DNA of 64,000 bases, taken from Ustulina deusta (Eukaryota > Ascomycota > Sordariomycetes > Xylariales > Xylariaceae). Positions 1 through 10,624 of the stretch are shown piece by piece. The stretch lies in the NCBI GenBank assembly GCA_023159155.1, contig JAJNNX010000034.1, positions 484,653 through 548,652 on the forward strand, read 5' to 3'. Position 1 is the stretch's first letter. Every line of letters begins with the position of its first letter. The notes beneath the pieces were generated by a model that saw only the letters and a list, made by a program, of their open reading frames with translations, was not told the DNA's origin and made no database searches. The translations under genes were made by a program, and so were the position numbers.

Positions 1-639
1 TAACAAGGAGCAAAAAGCCTTTTATACGAAAATAAAAGGTTAAAATTGGTGCTTTATTCGAGGGATGAAAGCAAAGCAACAGCTTCACTTCCAAGCCTAT
101 TCCTTTGCCACTATGGCAAAACATACAACTCCTATAATTTTAGGCGGCGAAATTCATATTGAATTGCAGGGAACAAGTCAAAATATGCCATTAACCCGTT
201 CCCAGAAGAGAGTTAAACTAATCCTCAACGGATGGGTGCATCAGGCACGCCACGACATGATCGCATCACGCGCATTTCAATTTACTTACGCGTCTATACA
301 CTCTATTGCTATCCCACCCCGCCTCTACCCAGCTCATTACTCTCCCCTAAGACTCCTCCATATCTTTTCATGGCTCTCTCGAGCAAGCACCTTACAACGT
401 GATGACTTTCTCTACCTGTTCACGTTGAAAATCTACGAAGAGGCCACCAAGCTCAGTAGGCCACCTTGCCTCTGTATCCAAGTCTCGGTAGATGTTAATG
501 AATGTATCGAGTCCATATGTTGGCATCCAACTTATATCGCCGCATATTGCGTGGTTACCCCATTGCCTGCGGGTCCTTGTGTCACGCTGCACATATCTTC
601 GGAAAAGAAGAGAGCAGTGTGTAGCACAACCTAATTTGG
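1..639. other. No supported gene at the left edge
   Basis: A 189-codon plus-strand frame (65-634) and a 66-codon minus-strand frame (392-592) are open here. Neither resembles a family I recognise, and they overlap antisense. The first ~130 bases are A+T-rich, the rest of ordinary composition. I do not call a gene; the end of a gene lying left of the window could reach in here. Confidence 0.4.
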
Positions 640-1500
640 CCGGCGAATGGGAGGAGGGGCCGGTATCGCCTCTTCGTATCCCAGGATCTAGTCTGCGAGT
701 GGCTCCGGCCAGATGTCGTGGACGCCAAGGGCTGGATGATATCCGAGGAGCAGTTAAAGGACCTGTTCCGCTTCAACCAGTGGCAAGAACGCGCCCGGCG
801 ACTCAAGCCCGACGAACCCGCTGCCCAGCTACCGAAAGACCTGCTAGCCACGTTGGGACGACCCCCTACTGCCACCCGAGTACTACGACACGTTTCCCGA
901 GGACTACATCCACGACGGCGCGCACCAATTCATGGCGAGACACACCACCAGCCTTGCGGGGTGGTATCCTGGACGAATTTTAGGACGAAGGTAGACACCC
1001 AGGGCCTCAGGACCACACACACCGAGTATATGTTGTACCTGACCCACCGGTTCAACGTGCTGGCGGGCCCCGTCCGCAGGACACAGGCCGCGGCCGACCA
1101 GGCCTTTGCAAAGGTCCTCGTGTTGGTCATCTTGGAAGACAACGAGCCCGGCTCGCCGCCACCGTGCTTCTGATGTACCTGGAGGAGACCAAGGGGTAGC
1201 GCGAAGCCAACCTGGAGCTCATACCGGTGTGGTACCGCGAGAGTGGCTCGGGGAACAGGATCGCCAAGCTGTCCAGGTACGCGCTGCACGAGCGATCAAG
1301 AGTCAAGCGAGTGTCCGCGAACAAATACGTAGCTATCAGCCCCGACTTCGACCGCAATGCCCCCGTCGCGGTGTCGACGGCCAAGGACATGAGGCGCGTT
1401 TGGCATCCTGGATGAGTGGATGACCCAGGAAGCGGCCAAGAAGACCCGAGGCAGCCAAGAGGCCCGACCACGGCAGTCGACGTTTGACGCCTCCACTTAG
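640..1500 (+). pseudogene. Frameshifted remnant of an unknown protein gene
   Basis: The G+C-rich sequence reads as protein only if the frame is changed several times. One frame carries WMISEEQLKDLFRFNQW near 737-790. Another takes over near 870 (EYYDTFPEDYIHDGAHQFMA). A later one gives LIPVWYRESGSGNRIAKLSR near 1217-1277, and a last one gives LDEWMTQEAAKKTRG and ends at a stop at 1498-1500. An in-frame TAG also interrupts the frame near 1197-1199. These stretches have normal amino-acid composition and follow one another on the same strand, which suggests one former gene broken by several indels. I do not recognise the family. It lies upstream of a G homopolymer and a dead LINE, consistent with a decaying accessory region. 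Sequencing indels are an alternative cause of some shifts, but several within 900 bases make true decay more likely. Confidence 0.55.
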
Positions 1501-1839
1501 TCGGCCGATGCTGCGAGCCCGTTCCTGGCCAATCTCTCTCCATCCGGCTCGTCACATCCATCACGGCCAAGACCGATAGCCGCGGCCCTGGCCAGCCATT
1601 TGGGTTGCTCTCTCCTCCTGGATCGTGAGAGATTTTTTGGAAGTAGGTGAACGGCCGATGGATATGGACACGCAACAACGCTTTCTAACAGCCTTTCCTT
1701 ATGTTTTTACCTAAGCTAGCTTTAGACTATGCTACATACTTGCTCTCTCTTTTTATAACAGTTGGTTCTTTTGTTTCAATAAAAGGTTCGTCCTGTAAAG
1801 GCTAAAGATGGAATAATTTACAGCTCTTCCGTGATGTGG

Positions 1840-1977
1840 TGCTACCCCTTGACCCGCGACTGCTGCCTAATTGCGTTGCCATTTGCTCTGGCGGGCCTGA
1901 TGAAGAAGCACCTTGGCACGCTCGACCAGGTCGAAAAGAAGCCGGAGATATCGGTCGAAGACCTGTTTGAAACGTAA
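1840..1977 (+). pseudogene. Short coding-like fragment ending at the G run
   Basis: A 45-codon open stretch reads CYPLTRDCCLIALPFALAGL, then MKKHLGTLDQVEKKPEISVE, and ends DLFET-stop at 1975-1977, immediately before the 23-nt G run. It has no ATG upstream in frame, and the sequence to its left is not coding-like. It may be the 3' end of a lost gene, or the last exon of an unresolved one. I do not recognise the family. Confidence 0.3.
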
Positions 1978-2000
1978 GGGGGGGGGGGGGGGGGGGGGGG
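1978..2000. repeat. Homopolymer of 23 G
   Basis: An uninterrupted run of 23 G follows the TAA stop of the fragment at 1840-1977. A second G run of exactly the same length lies at 26546-26568. Such tracts can form quadruplexes and are prone to length error in sequencing and assembly, so the exact length is uncertain. Confidence 0.95.
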
Positions 2001-2305
2001 AGAACCAAGAGTCAGCCCCAAACTATACCGATGGAAATGATTAAGATTATGTATTTACATGTTTCCTAGTCTTGTCAGCTTTTTGTAGCCGCCTTGGCCG
2101 TGCAAGTACTTACACTGTACTGGACCTGACCCCACGGAGAGTGAGTAGACGCACGAGTTTAGTTTAAGTAAGTTACTCACCTCACTCCGTAATACCTGAC
2201 CCGCCGGTTTGCCCACCCCAGAGCGCATATTCTTTCCCCTCTATTTCTATCTATTCATACATCGAGACCAAGAAGCGTCCGGCGTTTTGCCTTAACCTCT
2301 CTCTT

Positions 2306-4378
2306 TTAGCCTTCATCCGCCGTGGGGTTTAGCATGTTGTAGTAGTCGTCCCAGCCTTCTATCGCGTCAAAATCAGGTTCCGCGTCATCGGGCCCTGCGA
2401 GGTCCCATCTACCGGGGACCCCGTCCGGGTGCTCGAGCTGAATGCGGAACTCTTCCTCTCCCTGGGACACCAGCTGCAAATAATTAACTCCGTTGGTTCT
2501 CTCCATCTTTGTACTTCTTGGCTAATTCTTTATAGCGGGCTTGTATATTTCTGTTTGCTTTGTGTGTTGAGTTTGTACCTTTCCAGCTCGGGAATATCTT
2601 AGCTTGAGAGAGCTCCTTCTATCGTTTCTGTGTTGTGTTTCCATATTTGTTGTTCTATTGGGAGGAGGTAGGTCTCGATGTTGAGCGCTGGCCTCGATAT
2701 CGCCTTGAAGGCTCCGGTAATTCTAGCTGCTCTAACTTAGATGGTCTATAGTATCTCTAGTATCTTGTTAGTATATGCCTTGCCGCGTACGTCTGCGTTG
2801 AACCACGCCGAGCATGCATATAGCATTTGTGGCACAGCGACTCCGCGGTAGATTTTCCTCATGCCGTCGTACCCTACTCCCCAGGCTGAATTGCCTAGAC
2901 ATTCCATAGCTGTAACCGTTTTCATAAGCTTCTGTCGTATCCCTTCGATATGCGGTTTCCAAGTAAGTTTGGTATCCATGGTAACCCCTAAGTACTTGCA
3001 TATCGGTTCTGGCGCTATCTCGCCCCGCGGGGTCTAGAGCTTCCGTCCTATGTCGATTCTTTTCCTCGCTCTAGTAAAGCATGTGAGTTGGAACTTCTTA
3101 GGGGCGAAGATGCGTGCGTCTTTGCCCATTGTTCTGCTGTTTACAGGGCTCCCCTCAGTTTATTGCAAGTCTCCTCCGTCGTATCTCCTACTGCTAGAAT
3201 AGCTATATCGTCAATATATCCCGTGGCAGAGGTGTCTCCCTTGTTGCAGTTATCGATGAGGTCGGCGTTGTAGAAAAGGTACAGGATGGGGGAGAGCAGT
3301 GAGCCCTGTGGGATTCCTGTTGAGATCTCGTATTGTGCAGATTTGTAGCCGTCGATGGCAATGCTCGTCTTTCTTGCTTAAAAAAGCTTCTAATCCAGTT
3401 GACGATCTTCTCCTCTATTCTCCACTTTCGTAGGTTATATAGTAGCCGTCGATGTAAGACGTTGTCAAAAGCCCCCGATACATCTAGCAGGAGCAGACTC
3501 GCGACTTGGCCTTTGCCGGTGTTCCAGGCTGTGTATATCTTTTCGATAATGATATGCAATGCGTGCTCAGTCGACCTCAGCCTTCTTCCTCCTATATATG
3601 TGTTTGGCAGAAGCTAATGTACTTCCGCTAGGTAGCTTATCCGTTTTGCAATAATTGCATCCATAATCTTACCTATTGTGTTTAGGAGTGCTATAGGGCG
3701 GTATGCTTTAGGGACTGTATAATTGTCTTTTCCTGGTTTGCGTAGTACTACCGTGATAGATTGCCGAAAATGTTCTGGGCAGTGTCCCAAGGCGAGACTG
3801 TGGCTGAAGATTCTCATGAGGTGTATTTTGATCTGTGGGAGCGCCGCCTTTAAGATCATGTTTGGGATCCCATCCGGGCCCGGTGGTTTTAGAGATGGCG
3901 TTGCCTGGATTGCGTTCTCTATTTCCTCGGTTGTTATTGGTGGTGTAGGTATTTGGTCTGTGTACGTGGCGCTGTTAATGTCGTCCAGGTTGGCGTCTGG
4001 GGGAAGCTGGGAAGAACGTCTCCCTGAGGAGTCGTGCCTTCTCCACTTTGACGGCTTTCTGTCCGGTGGTTGGGTGCCTTAGTTCAGGGGTAACGTTTGG
4101 TGCTTGGCTTTCCCTATTTCTTGTCCACTTGGCAATTTTCCAAAGGGATTCCGACGACTCCGCTGCCTTTTCCACCTTTTCCCCGTGTGATTGTCGTAGC
4201 GCTTTCCTAATTATTCTTGTTTTGACGTTCCTTGCCGCCCGGCAGGCTTCCCATGATTCCTCGGTGTTGTAGCACGCCATTTTCTATACGGTTTCTGGGT
4301 GTGCATCCAACAAGTGCTCCAGTCTTCTCTGCTCGTCATATCCTACCGCACCCAAAGATAACCTCTCCCAGTAGAGGC
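2306..4378 (-). mobile_element. Truncated, mutated Tad-like LINE retrotransposon
   Basis: Minus-strand frames, read from 4378 down, give the endonuclease-RT linker of fungal Tad/I-type LINEs (LYWERLSLGAVGYDEQRRLE, then WEACRAARNVKTRIIRKA). Next come reverse transcriptase blocks (GKDNYTVPKAYRPIALLNTI; LLLLDVSGAFDNVLHRRLL) and the catalytic box GYIDDIAILA at about 3192-3221 (YIDD at 3207-3218), then the C-terminal RT region (TKLTWKPHIEGIRQKLMK). The frame is broken by a TAG at 4284-4286, a shift near 3340-3360, and stops after KILEIL and in the next 200 bases. Several stops sit where CAA/CAG is expected, as RIP would produce. The 5' part (ORF1 and endonuclease) is absent. RNase H also seems deleted between about 2610 and 2510, where the sequence jumps to a 66-codon frame (2306-2506) that may be the element's C-terminus. 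The element cannot move by itself. Confidence 0.88.
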
Positions 4379-4830
4379 TCGAAAAATATTATATATATTA
4401 TGAAAGAGCTAGACTTGGGAAGATTGAATGCGATTTAGTCGACCTAGTTAGTGTTGCGGATCAGAGCATGGCAATGGATTTACTCTACCAGCTATGCGTA
4501 TCAGATACGAAGAAGGAGGGTAAGGGTAAAAGAAGCACCACAAAAGAACACTGTCAAGAGAATGTTGCTCAGGTCAGGTAGGCGGGCGGAAAGGGGGTAT
4601 ACATTGTCTCGGTGACCAGCGGTTTAGGAGACCGACCCGAGGGCCCGAGAGATCCCTTATAAATAAGGGATCTCCTGAGCTAATCTTACAGGACAAGACT
4701 TAGACTTCAAATCATTTTAATACACTTCAGTTGAGCTTATTAATATTAGCGCTAGCTTATCGTCTATACGAGACCGACTATACACCTCCCTAAGATTCAT
4801 CTTTATCTCAATCACGCCTAGATTTGCGCC
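4379..4830. other. Gap between LINE remnant and F-box gene, with a hairpin
   Basis: No gene is visible. The first bases beyond the LINE are A+T-rich. The only clear structure is an 11-bp perfect inverted repeat with a 4-base loop at 4649-4674. The remainder is the probable promoter of the F-box/ankyrin gene. Confidence 0.5.
4649..4674. repeat. Perfect 11-bp inverted repeat with TAAA loop
   Basis: The arms GAGATCCCTTA (4649-4659) and TAAGGGATCTC (4664-4674) are exact complements around TAAA. It lies about 157 bases upstream of the ATG of the F-box/ankyrin gene. It could be an operator-like palindrome, a hairpin in the 5' UTR, or chance; there is no evidence for a function. Confidence 0.7.
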
Positions 4831-6285
4831 ATGCTCCAGTTCCCTAGCGAAATCCACGGCATGATCGCGGAGAAATGTACGCAAAAAGATATTGCTTCTG
4901 TTGCCAGAGTATGCAAACAACTTTACCAGACGTATCAAAGCTACCTATACAAGGTCAATATAAAATTCCACGAGTCCTCCGCGTTCTGGCGGATTTTCCG
5001 CTGCTGCAAACCAGACGTAGCTGTTAAAGCGTTACAGAATGCAATCAACGCTGGCGCAGATATTCAACACCGCATTCAACACGAGGTTTCATTCTATCAT
5101 AACAACTACAAACTACTAGACCTTTTCACACCATTACATATAGCCGTCTGGAATGGGAACTCCTCTTCTGTAACATGCCTCATTCAGAACGGGGCAGATC
5201 TTAATAATCAGTCTTGCTCGTTTGATCTGACGCCATTGATGCTTGCTCTCCTACGAGGTCGCGAAGCAATCGCGTTGAATCTACTTGATCATGGCGCTGC
5301 TCTTACCACTTCGAAATTTGGAGACACACCTCTTCATTTGGCAGCCGAACGGAACTTTTTAGACGTCATAAAATACTTGGTGCAAAACAGAGGCATGGAC
5401 TCCAATTGTCAAAATATCTGGGGTTATACGCCCTTGCTCTGCGCAGTTGACTCGATTTACGCGAAGAAAGAGGTCATCGCTTACCTATGTGTACATGGAG
5501 CTGATCCGACATACTCTACGACATCCGCTGAACACATTCCCCCTCTACAAAAGGCAATAGAGAACTCTTCTTGGGGCATAGCAGAGCAGCTTGTTAGAGA
5601 TGGAGTCGATCCGAGCGAGATATCCATCCCCTTAGCTCGGCGCTTAGCTGATGCACATACGCTTAGAACCGACGGTCTGCAAGAGTTTCTAGCATTTATA
5701 GACAGCCTAGAAAACGCCACTGATATCTATACCGATACTTTTGATCGACTAATATCCCAAACGGATGAATACTGCAGAGGAGCTGAGCTGCTTCTTAGAA
5801 AAGGGTGTATTGAAATTTCTAATAGGACCTCTCGGTGGATGAGCAGAGCTATGTCGCCTTCGTCAGGAAGTTCAACAACGACCGCTCTGCTACTACAATA
5901 CGGCGCACGAATCCCAGACTTCGAACTGGGGAAGATTCTTCGCCTTATCAATCAAATACTCCGATGCTACAATAAAAGGCTTGAGGAACGAGTGCGCCCA
6001 CTGACACACCTGGCCCCAATATTCCAAGTTCTTCTCCATCACTATTCAGGGCTTGAACTGGAGCACCAACATCCGAAAATAGCGAGGTTTCTAGCTAGTT
6101 GCCCCGACTGGGTGATGTCTCTTGTGATAAGCAAACCTCTCCACTGTTTAACGGTTAAAGATCTGAGGGGAACAAAATTGGCATGGAAGCCCAAACGAAT
6201 GACACGTGGGGTGTCAAAGGCTGTCAGAGGCTATAAGGGGATAGCAAGTGAGGTGGGCAGGCGTTTACAAGAGAACAACCTATGA
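4831..6285 (+). CDS. F-box and ankyrin-repeat protein
   Basis: A single-exon 484-residue frame. Residues 1-45 (FPSEIHGMIAEKCTQKDIAS, then VARVCKQLYQTYQSYLY) look like an F-box, the module that binds Skp1 in SCF ubiquitin ligases. Residues about 90-255 hold four to five ankyrin repeats, recognisable from TPLHIAVWNGNSSSVTCLIQ, TPLMLALLRGREAIALNLLD, TPLHLAAERNFLDVIKYLVQ and TPLLCAVD. The C-terminal half (about 260-484) has weaker repeat character and no catalytic motif. The likely role is substrate recognition by an SCF ligase, with ankyrins binding the target; this is inferred from domain order only. The frame is intact although the surroundings are a dead LINE and pseudogenes, so it seems to be under selection or recently arrived. 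Large families of such genes are common in the accessory regions of Pezizomycotina. Confidence 0.88.
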   Translation: MLQFPSEIHGMIAEKCTQKDIASVARVCKQLYQTYQSYLYKVNIKFHESSAFWRIFRCCKPDVAVKALQNAINAGADIQHRIQHEVSFYHNNYKLLDLFTPLHIAVWNGNSSSVTCLIQNGADLNNQSCSFDLTPLMLALLRGREAIALNLLDHGAALTTSKFGDTPLHLAAERNFLDVIKYLVQNRGMDSNCQNIWGYTPLLCAVDSIYAKKEVIAYLCVHGADPTYSTTSAEHIPPLQKAIENSSWGIAEQLVRDGVDPSEISIPLARRLADAHTLRTDGLQEFLAFIDSLENATDIYTDTFDRLISQTDEYCRGAELLLRKGCIEISNRTSRWMSRAMSPSSGSSTTTALLLQYGARIPDFELGKILRLINQILRCYNKRLEERVRPLTHLAPIFQVLLHHYSGLELEHQHPKIARFLASCPDWVMSLVISKPLHCLTVKDLRGTKLAWKPKRMTRGVSKAVRGYKGIASEVGRRLQENNL

Positions 6286-9199
6286 AATGGGCAAATAAGA
6301 GTGAAAGAAATGCTGAGAAACTCCTACGATCCGATTGAAGGATCCGTCGCCTTCACCCTCCAGGCTAGGACTTACCTCCAGAACGTCACAGAAGCCCATA
6401 CCAACATTATTACCAAAAAGATCTGCGCCCGGCGCGCTCCTTCGCATACCGGCTTGAGGCTAAGCCCCTCGTTTTTCGATATGATTCGGTCACAGGTAAG
6501 GCAGACTCGGATGATCATGCGATACGAGGGTTCGGCAAGCATTGTGAACCATGTGATTAGTCTGCGCCTCCCAGGGATACAGCTTTGGGTGCATAGCTAG
6601 GAGAGCCGAGATACTATGGCTCAGAAGGGTATGAGGTAGCTAGACCGACGGAGGTCATCATAGGGAGAGGCGTAGGAAGTTGTGTCGTGAGAGGCCCCGT
6701 GTCAGGAACTAGGCTAGTGAGACTAGGACTGAGGATAGCCCTTCATATGTGCATACTTACCCCGAGGGAGACTCACACTCCTTTCTTCTACTCTTTAATA
6801 ATCAGTCTTGTACGATTACCACCTACAAATAATACGAGTGTTATGCCTGACCTGTTCTACTTCTGAAACGTGACACTCTGAGGGGAAAGGATACGACTTC
6901 CTAGGAAGTTATCCTGTGAAAATCTCTCAGGGGTAAGGAGAAAGAAGAGGGCGCAAGTTCCATGGTCCCTTCTAGGGGCAAATTTGGGCTCGAATCAGCC
7001 AAAGTATCTCTAAAAGCCATAAACTCAGCCGTACACTGGTTATCGTCAGAAGGACCTCCTGCATATGGCATAGGGTCCCCGAGAACGTCTCAGGCAAGCC
7101 ATTTCATGCTTACCGCACTACCATAAGCTTCGATGTGGATCCGAAGGAGTGACATATGGCAGGCCTCCTGACGGGTGAAACCCCTAGGAGTCGCAACAAT
7201 GAAGGACGTAGAAAGCGTTCAGCCTCACAATGAAGCGAGTTCTCGGCAAGCCATATCCCACCTGGTTGTGATGGTAATCGAGCCAGTCCTCTTCCCTAGC
7301 TATTAAGAAATATCTTGCACCAGTCGTTGAGCGGATCTCGGACGCTTCAGGATCTCCGGTTTCTTGTCACGGGCCAGGAGAGTCGAGATATTTAAAGAAA
7401 AGCACGGCAGACAGCTGGAGATCTTTAGGAAGGGCTTCTTCACCTCGTGTCCACGAGACGGCTATGGTCGCAAAATGCGCACACACGCGGCGCTACACGT
7501 CCGAACTGGCGTGCGGCATTTTTGCTATTGGCGGGAATACGGACGGTCGAACCGAAAGGAAATGAAGGGAAAGGGAGAAGAGGGGAAGGAGGATCGAAGG
7601 ACCGGGGCATGAAGTATTTATCAAGAACAGTGAACTTCGAGATCAAGCAACGGATACCTGAAGCTTTTGGGTCGAGTGACAAAGTGGGTCCTAGGAGAAA
7701 GCCTCTGATTGGGGGAGATGGCGGGTCACGTGTGGCGGATGGAGGAATCAGAAATCGGCATACTCGACATCGACACGGGAATTTCATGAATAGTGGCCGC
7801 AATATCTTACATGTCCTATAACCCTGAAACGCAGTGTAACAAGTCAAGTGCGTAGTAGTACGAAATCAAGTTGTAGGCCGTGCGGACTCCTGGAAAGAAC
7901 TAGAGTGGAACAAGCATTTTCCGTGGCAAACAGATGACGCGGACTTCCCTTTGGGTAGGGAACAAAGACTGACACGAGCACCGTGTCCTCGGTCATGGAA
8001 TATTGCTAGTCAGCCATGTGGCACAAAGGAGCGCTTGACAAAAGTGTCAACAAAGAGCTGTCCACCACTTAATCCCCTGCTATCCGGCCTAGTCTTGCAC
8101 CCTGCGCCAGGAGTCAACACCGAACATTGTGTTGCTCTCGAGGGTGGTGGATAAAGAGGTAAAAAAAAAAAAATTTTTTGAAGTCAAAAACAGAAGAAGA
8201 AAACGAGGGATTCGCTGGTTGTCACCAACTACTAACCTGGCGGTCACAAGAATTGGATGTGGCAGCCGGTTCAATCCAAAGATGCTGTAGTTGCAGTCGA
8301 AATCTGCCGTTCAAACTGTCGTATAAAGTACAGAACCTAATTACATTGAAATAGCCTTAGAGTACAAGAAGCACTATGGCCCAAATTCTGTATTTGTACT
8401 ATTGTATTGTGTACTTAGAACAGCCAAGTACACTAAACCGAATGCTGTATCTTGCTGTTATAATTAGAACTGTATCCATATCCGCAACGTAACAAAACGT
8501 GTAGCCGGAACTGTCTATAGAACATATATTTGTACTCCTTTACGGTTTTAAAAGTACCTCGGCTTAAATATAGGTGTGTTTTGCCGTCTTTTTTAGTAAC
8601 TATAGGTTAGCACGTTTATAAGGGTGGGAGCTCCCCTTTTTTTGCGATTTTACCGATATGGTCTAGGTCCAAACAAGGTAGCAACACCAAGCAGAATTTG
8701 GTTTGCAGTATTCAATACGTCATGAGAAATGGGGACTGAAAAATCTGGACGTGTAGGTGTCAAATCACCGGTTGATCCTGTATTGACTATCTAAAACATA
8801 CTGGTCGTCATTCTAAGGCTGAATCTTGTGCATATTACCACAAACGTAAGCCTGTCTTCTCTGACCGTCATGCTCGAACGGGTATCTACAAACCCTAGAA
8901 TGCGGGAGGCAGTAAGCTCTGCATATCAACTGCCCCGAGATGCCAATCATCATTAAGTTTGAGCGTGAGCGACGTGCCCAGCCAGACTTCGGATGGCTTG
9001 CTGCTCACTATAGAACTCGGTTAAGCCTGTCCGATGCTCGCTTCTTCACATTGTTTGTTTCCTCGAACGGAAAGCTGTTATGTCTCTGCTTTCTTGGGGC
9101 TGCTGGGGTGATGATGGGGATATACTTGATGCGAGAACTATTTCCTCCCGATCCAAGATCCTCATACTCCTAATCGTCGGAACTGGGGTTCTCACACTT
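6286..9199. other. 2.9 kb without a supported gene
   Basis: Short open frames (6301-6600; 7364-7612; 7447-7821 with an antisense partner; 8940-9173) overlap or show no recognisable family. The 99-codon frame at 6301 follows the F-box gene closely and could be its 3' UTR. A run of A followed by T lies at 8161-8179. From 8280 to 8700 the sequence becomes A+T-richer. Nothing else is evident. Confidence 0.5.
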
Positions 9200-10495
9200 C
9201 TAATTCTCGAACTTGAAGCTTCGGCTTGTGTGAACATCTAGAGGGCCTCCCTTATAGCTCCCACGCTTCTTTTTATTCTTCTCCTTGGTGAAACCTTTGC
9301 CCTTTGTCACAATCAGGTCTCGGTGAGCCTGCTCGCCATATCCGTGAGTGACATAGGCGTTTGAGGACAAGCGAGGATCTACTGTGATATCCTTGGAAAT
9401 GCGCGAGAAGGGTTGATTCTGTGGCTTTCTAGAGTTTGGCCCATTCTTGCCTCTGTTGTTCGCCTTGAAGGTGGTGGGGTTGGGGGGAAGAGGGGCAGAT
9501 TCAGGGGAAGCCTTCTCCAAGGTAGCTGAACTGTCTGACACCGCACCAGTTACAGCCTTGCTCCCTGTCTTAGTCTCCGGTTCCGAATCAGACTCCGAGT
9601 CGGATTCAGGTAGTGCGACTTTTGCGGCAACCTCCAATTCGTCCTCAGAATCTGACTCGGATTCAGAACTGGACGAAGAGTCATCGGAGTCAGATTCGGA
9701 AGAATTGTCGCTATCAGATTGGGGCTTCTCGATTGTCTTGATCATCTTCGGCTTGGCCTTTTCATCTTCCGAGTCGGACTCGGATTCAGAGCTCGAGTCC
9801 GAGCTCGAGTCTGAGCTCGATTCTGATGAGAGGCTATCGTCTGAGCTGTCCTGTGTCTTAGGTTTCTTGGATTGGGGCTTCCCCTTGTCCTCTGAGCTAG
9901 TCATGTCTTCGTCTTCGTCCGACTTGGCCTTGCGCTTCAAGGATTTGGCGACGGGGGTGGGGGTGATGTTGGAAGTGGGAGGCGTTATCGTAGTTGCCTC
10001 TTCCTCGTCACTGTCACTGTCACTTTCGCTAGAGCTAGAGTCGTCGCTGCTAGAGGACTCCTCGGAAGACGACTCATCCGAAGACAACTCGGCGGCAGGG
10101 GCGTCGGCCATTGCGACATCATCGCCATCGGAAGACTCGTCACTGCTAGAGCTCTCGCTAGGGACGGAGACGTGAACGCGGCTGCCGCTAATCTTGGGCA
10201 CCCGTTTTCCGGAGTTGGGTAGGCTCTCCCAGGTTTGGAAGATACTAACCAGTGAGTCTTGGTCCTTGTCACCATGCGTTCCGGCGTCATGACCCATCCA
10301 AGACTTGGTGGCTCGGTGCTTTCGAAACTCGCGGTGAGCATCCTCGAAGCCTTGGTCGGAGAGGAAAGACTCGACCAGATCCATCAGCTGGGTAGGGGGT
10401 TTCTGGGCGGGGGACGACGGCAAGGCGGCGGGCTTGGCAACGGCGTCGGATGGTGGCTTTGAAGCCTTCTGAGCTTTCTTGTCTTTCTTGGCCAT
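9200..10495 (-). CDS. SRP40: SRP40/Nopp140-like nucleolar phosphoprotein
   Basis: Minus-strand frame of 431 residues from the ATG at 10495 (MAKKDKKAQKASKPPSD). I prefer this start; the frame is open to 10624 and would add 43 residues of a different character. Residues about 37-65 (LMDLVESFLSDQGFEDAHRE) match a LisH dimerisation motif. The centre (about 95-315) is long runs of Ser with Asp/Glu, typical CK2 phosphorylation tracts, separated by Lys/Pro-rich spacers as in Srp40 and Nopp140. The C-terminus (FSRISKDITVDPRLSSNAYV; LIVTKGKGFTKEKNKKKRGS; then a KGG..D motif) is the conserved SRP40 C-terminal domain. Proteins of this family act as nucleolar chaperones for box C/D and H/ACA snoRNPs. The stop is TAG at 9200-9202. 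The repeated serine-acidic codons also create a long meaningless frame on the opposite strand. Confidence 0.93.
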   Translation of the reverse strand: MAKKDKKAQKASKPPSDAVAKPAALPSSPAQKPPTQLMDLVESFLSDQGFEDAHREFRKHRATKSWMGHDAGTHGDKDQDSLVSIFQTWESLPNSGKRVPKISGSRVHVSVPSESSSSDESSDGDDVAMADAPAAELSSDESSSEESSSSDDSSSSESDSDSDEEEATTITPPTSNITPTPVAKSLKRKAKSDEDEDMTSSEDKGKPQSKKPKTQDSSDDSLSSESSSDSSSDSSSESESDSEDEKAKPKMIKTIEKPQSDSDNSSESDSDDSSSSSESESDSEDELEVAAKVALPESDSESDSEPETKTGSKAVTGAVSDSSATLEKASPESAPLPPNPTTFKANNRGKNGPNSRKPQNQPFSRISKDITVDPRLSSNAYVTHGYGEQAHRDLIVTKGKGFTKEKNKKKRGSYKGGPLDVHTSRSFKFEN

Positions 10496-10624
10496 CGTGT
10501 CTGGTGTGACGGCTACCTGGGTCGAGGGCGTCGAGCGTTCGTTGTCGGTGAATAACCAGGCTGGAGGTCCTGAGGATGCCAAAGATGTAATTGTACTGTT
10601 AAGAAGCGTTGAGCTATTCGACAT

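Noticed and set aside
65..634. 189-codon plus-strand frame at the left edge
   Set aside because: No recognisable domain, no convincing composition, and an equally open antisense frame overlaps it.
9447..10175. 242-codon plus-strand frame rich in Ser and Glu
   Set aside because: It is the antisense shadow of the Ser/Asp codon repeats of the SRP40-like gene.
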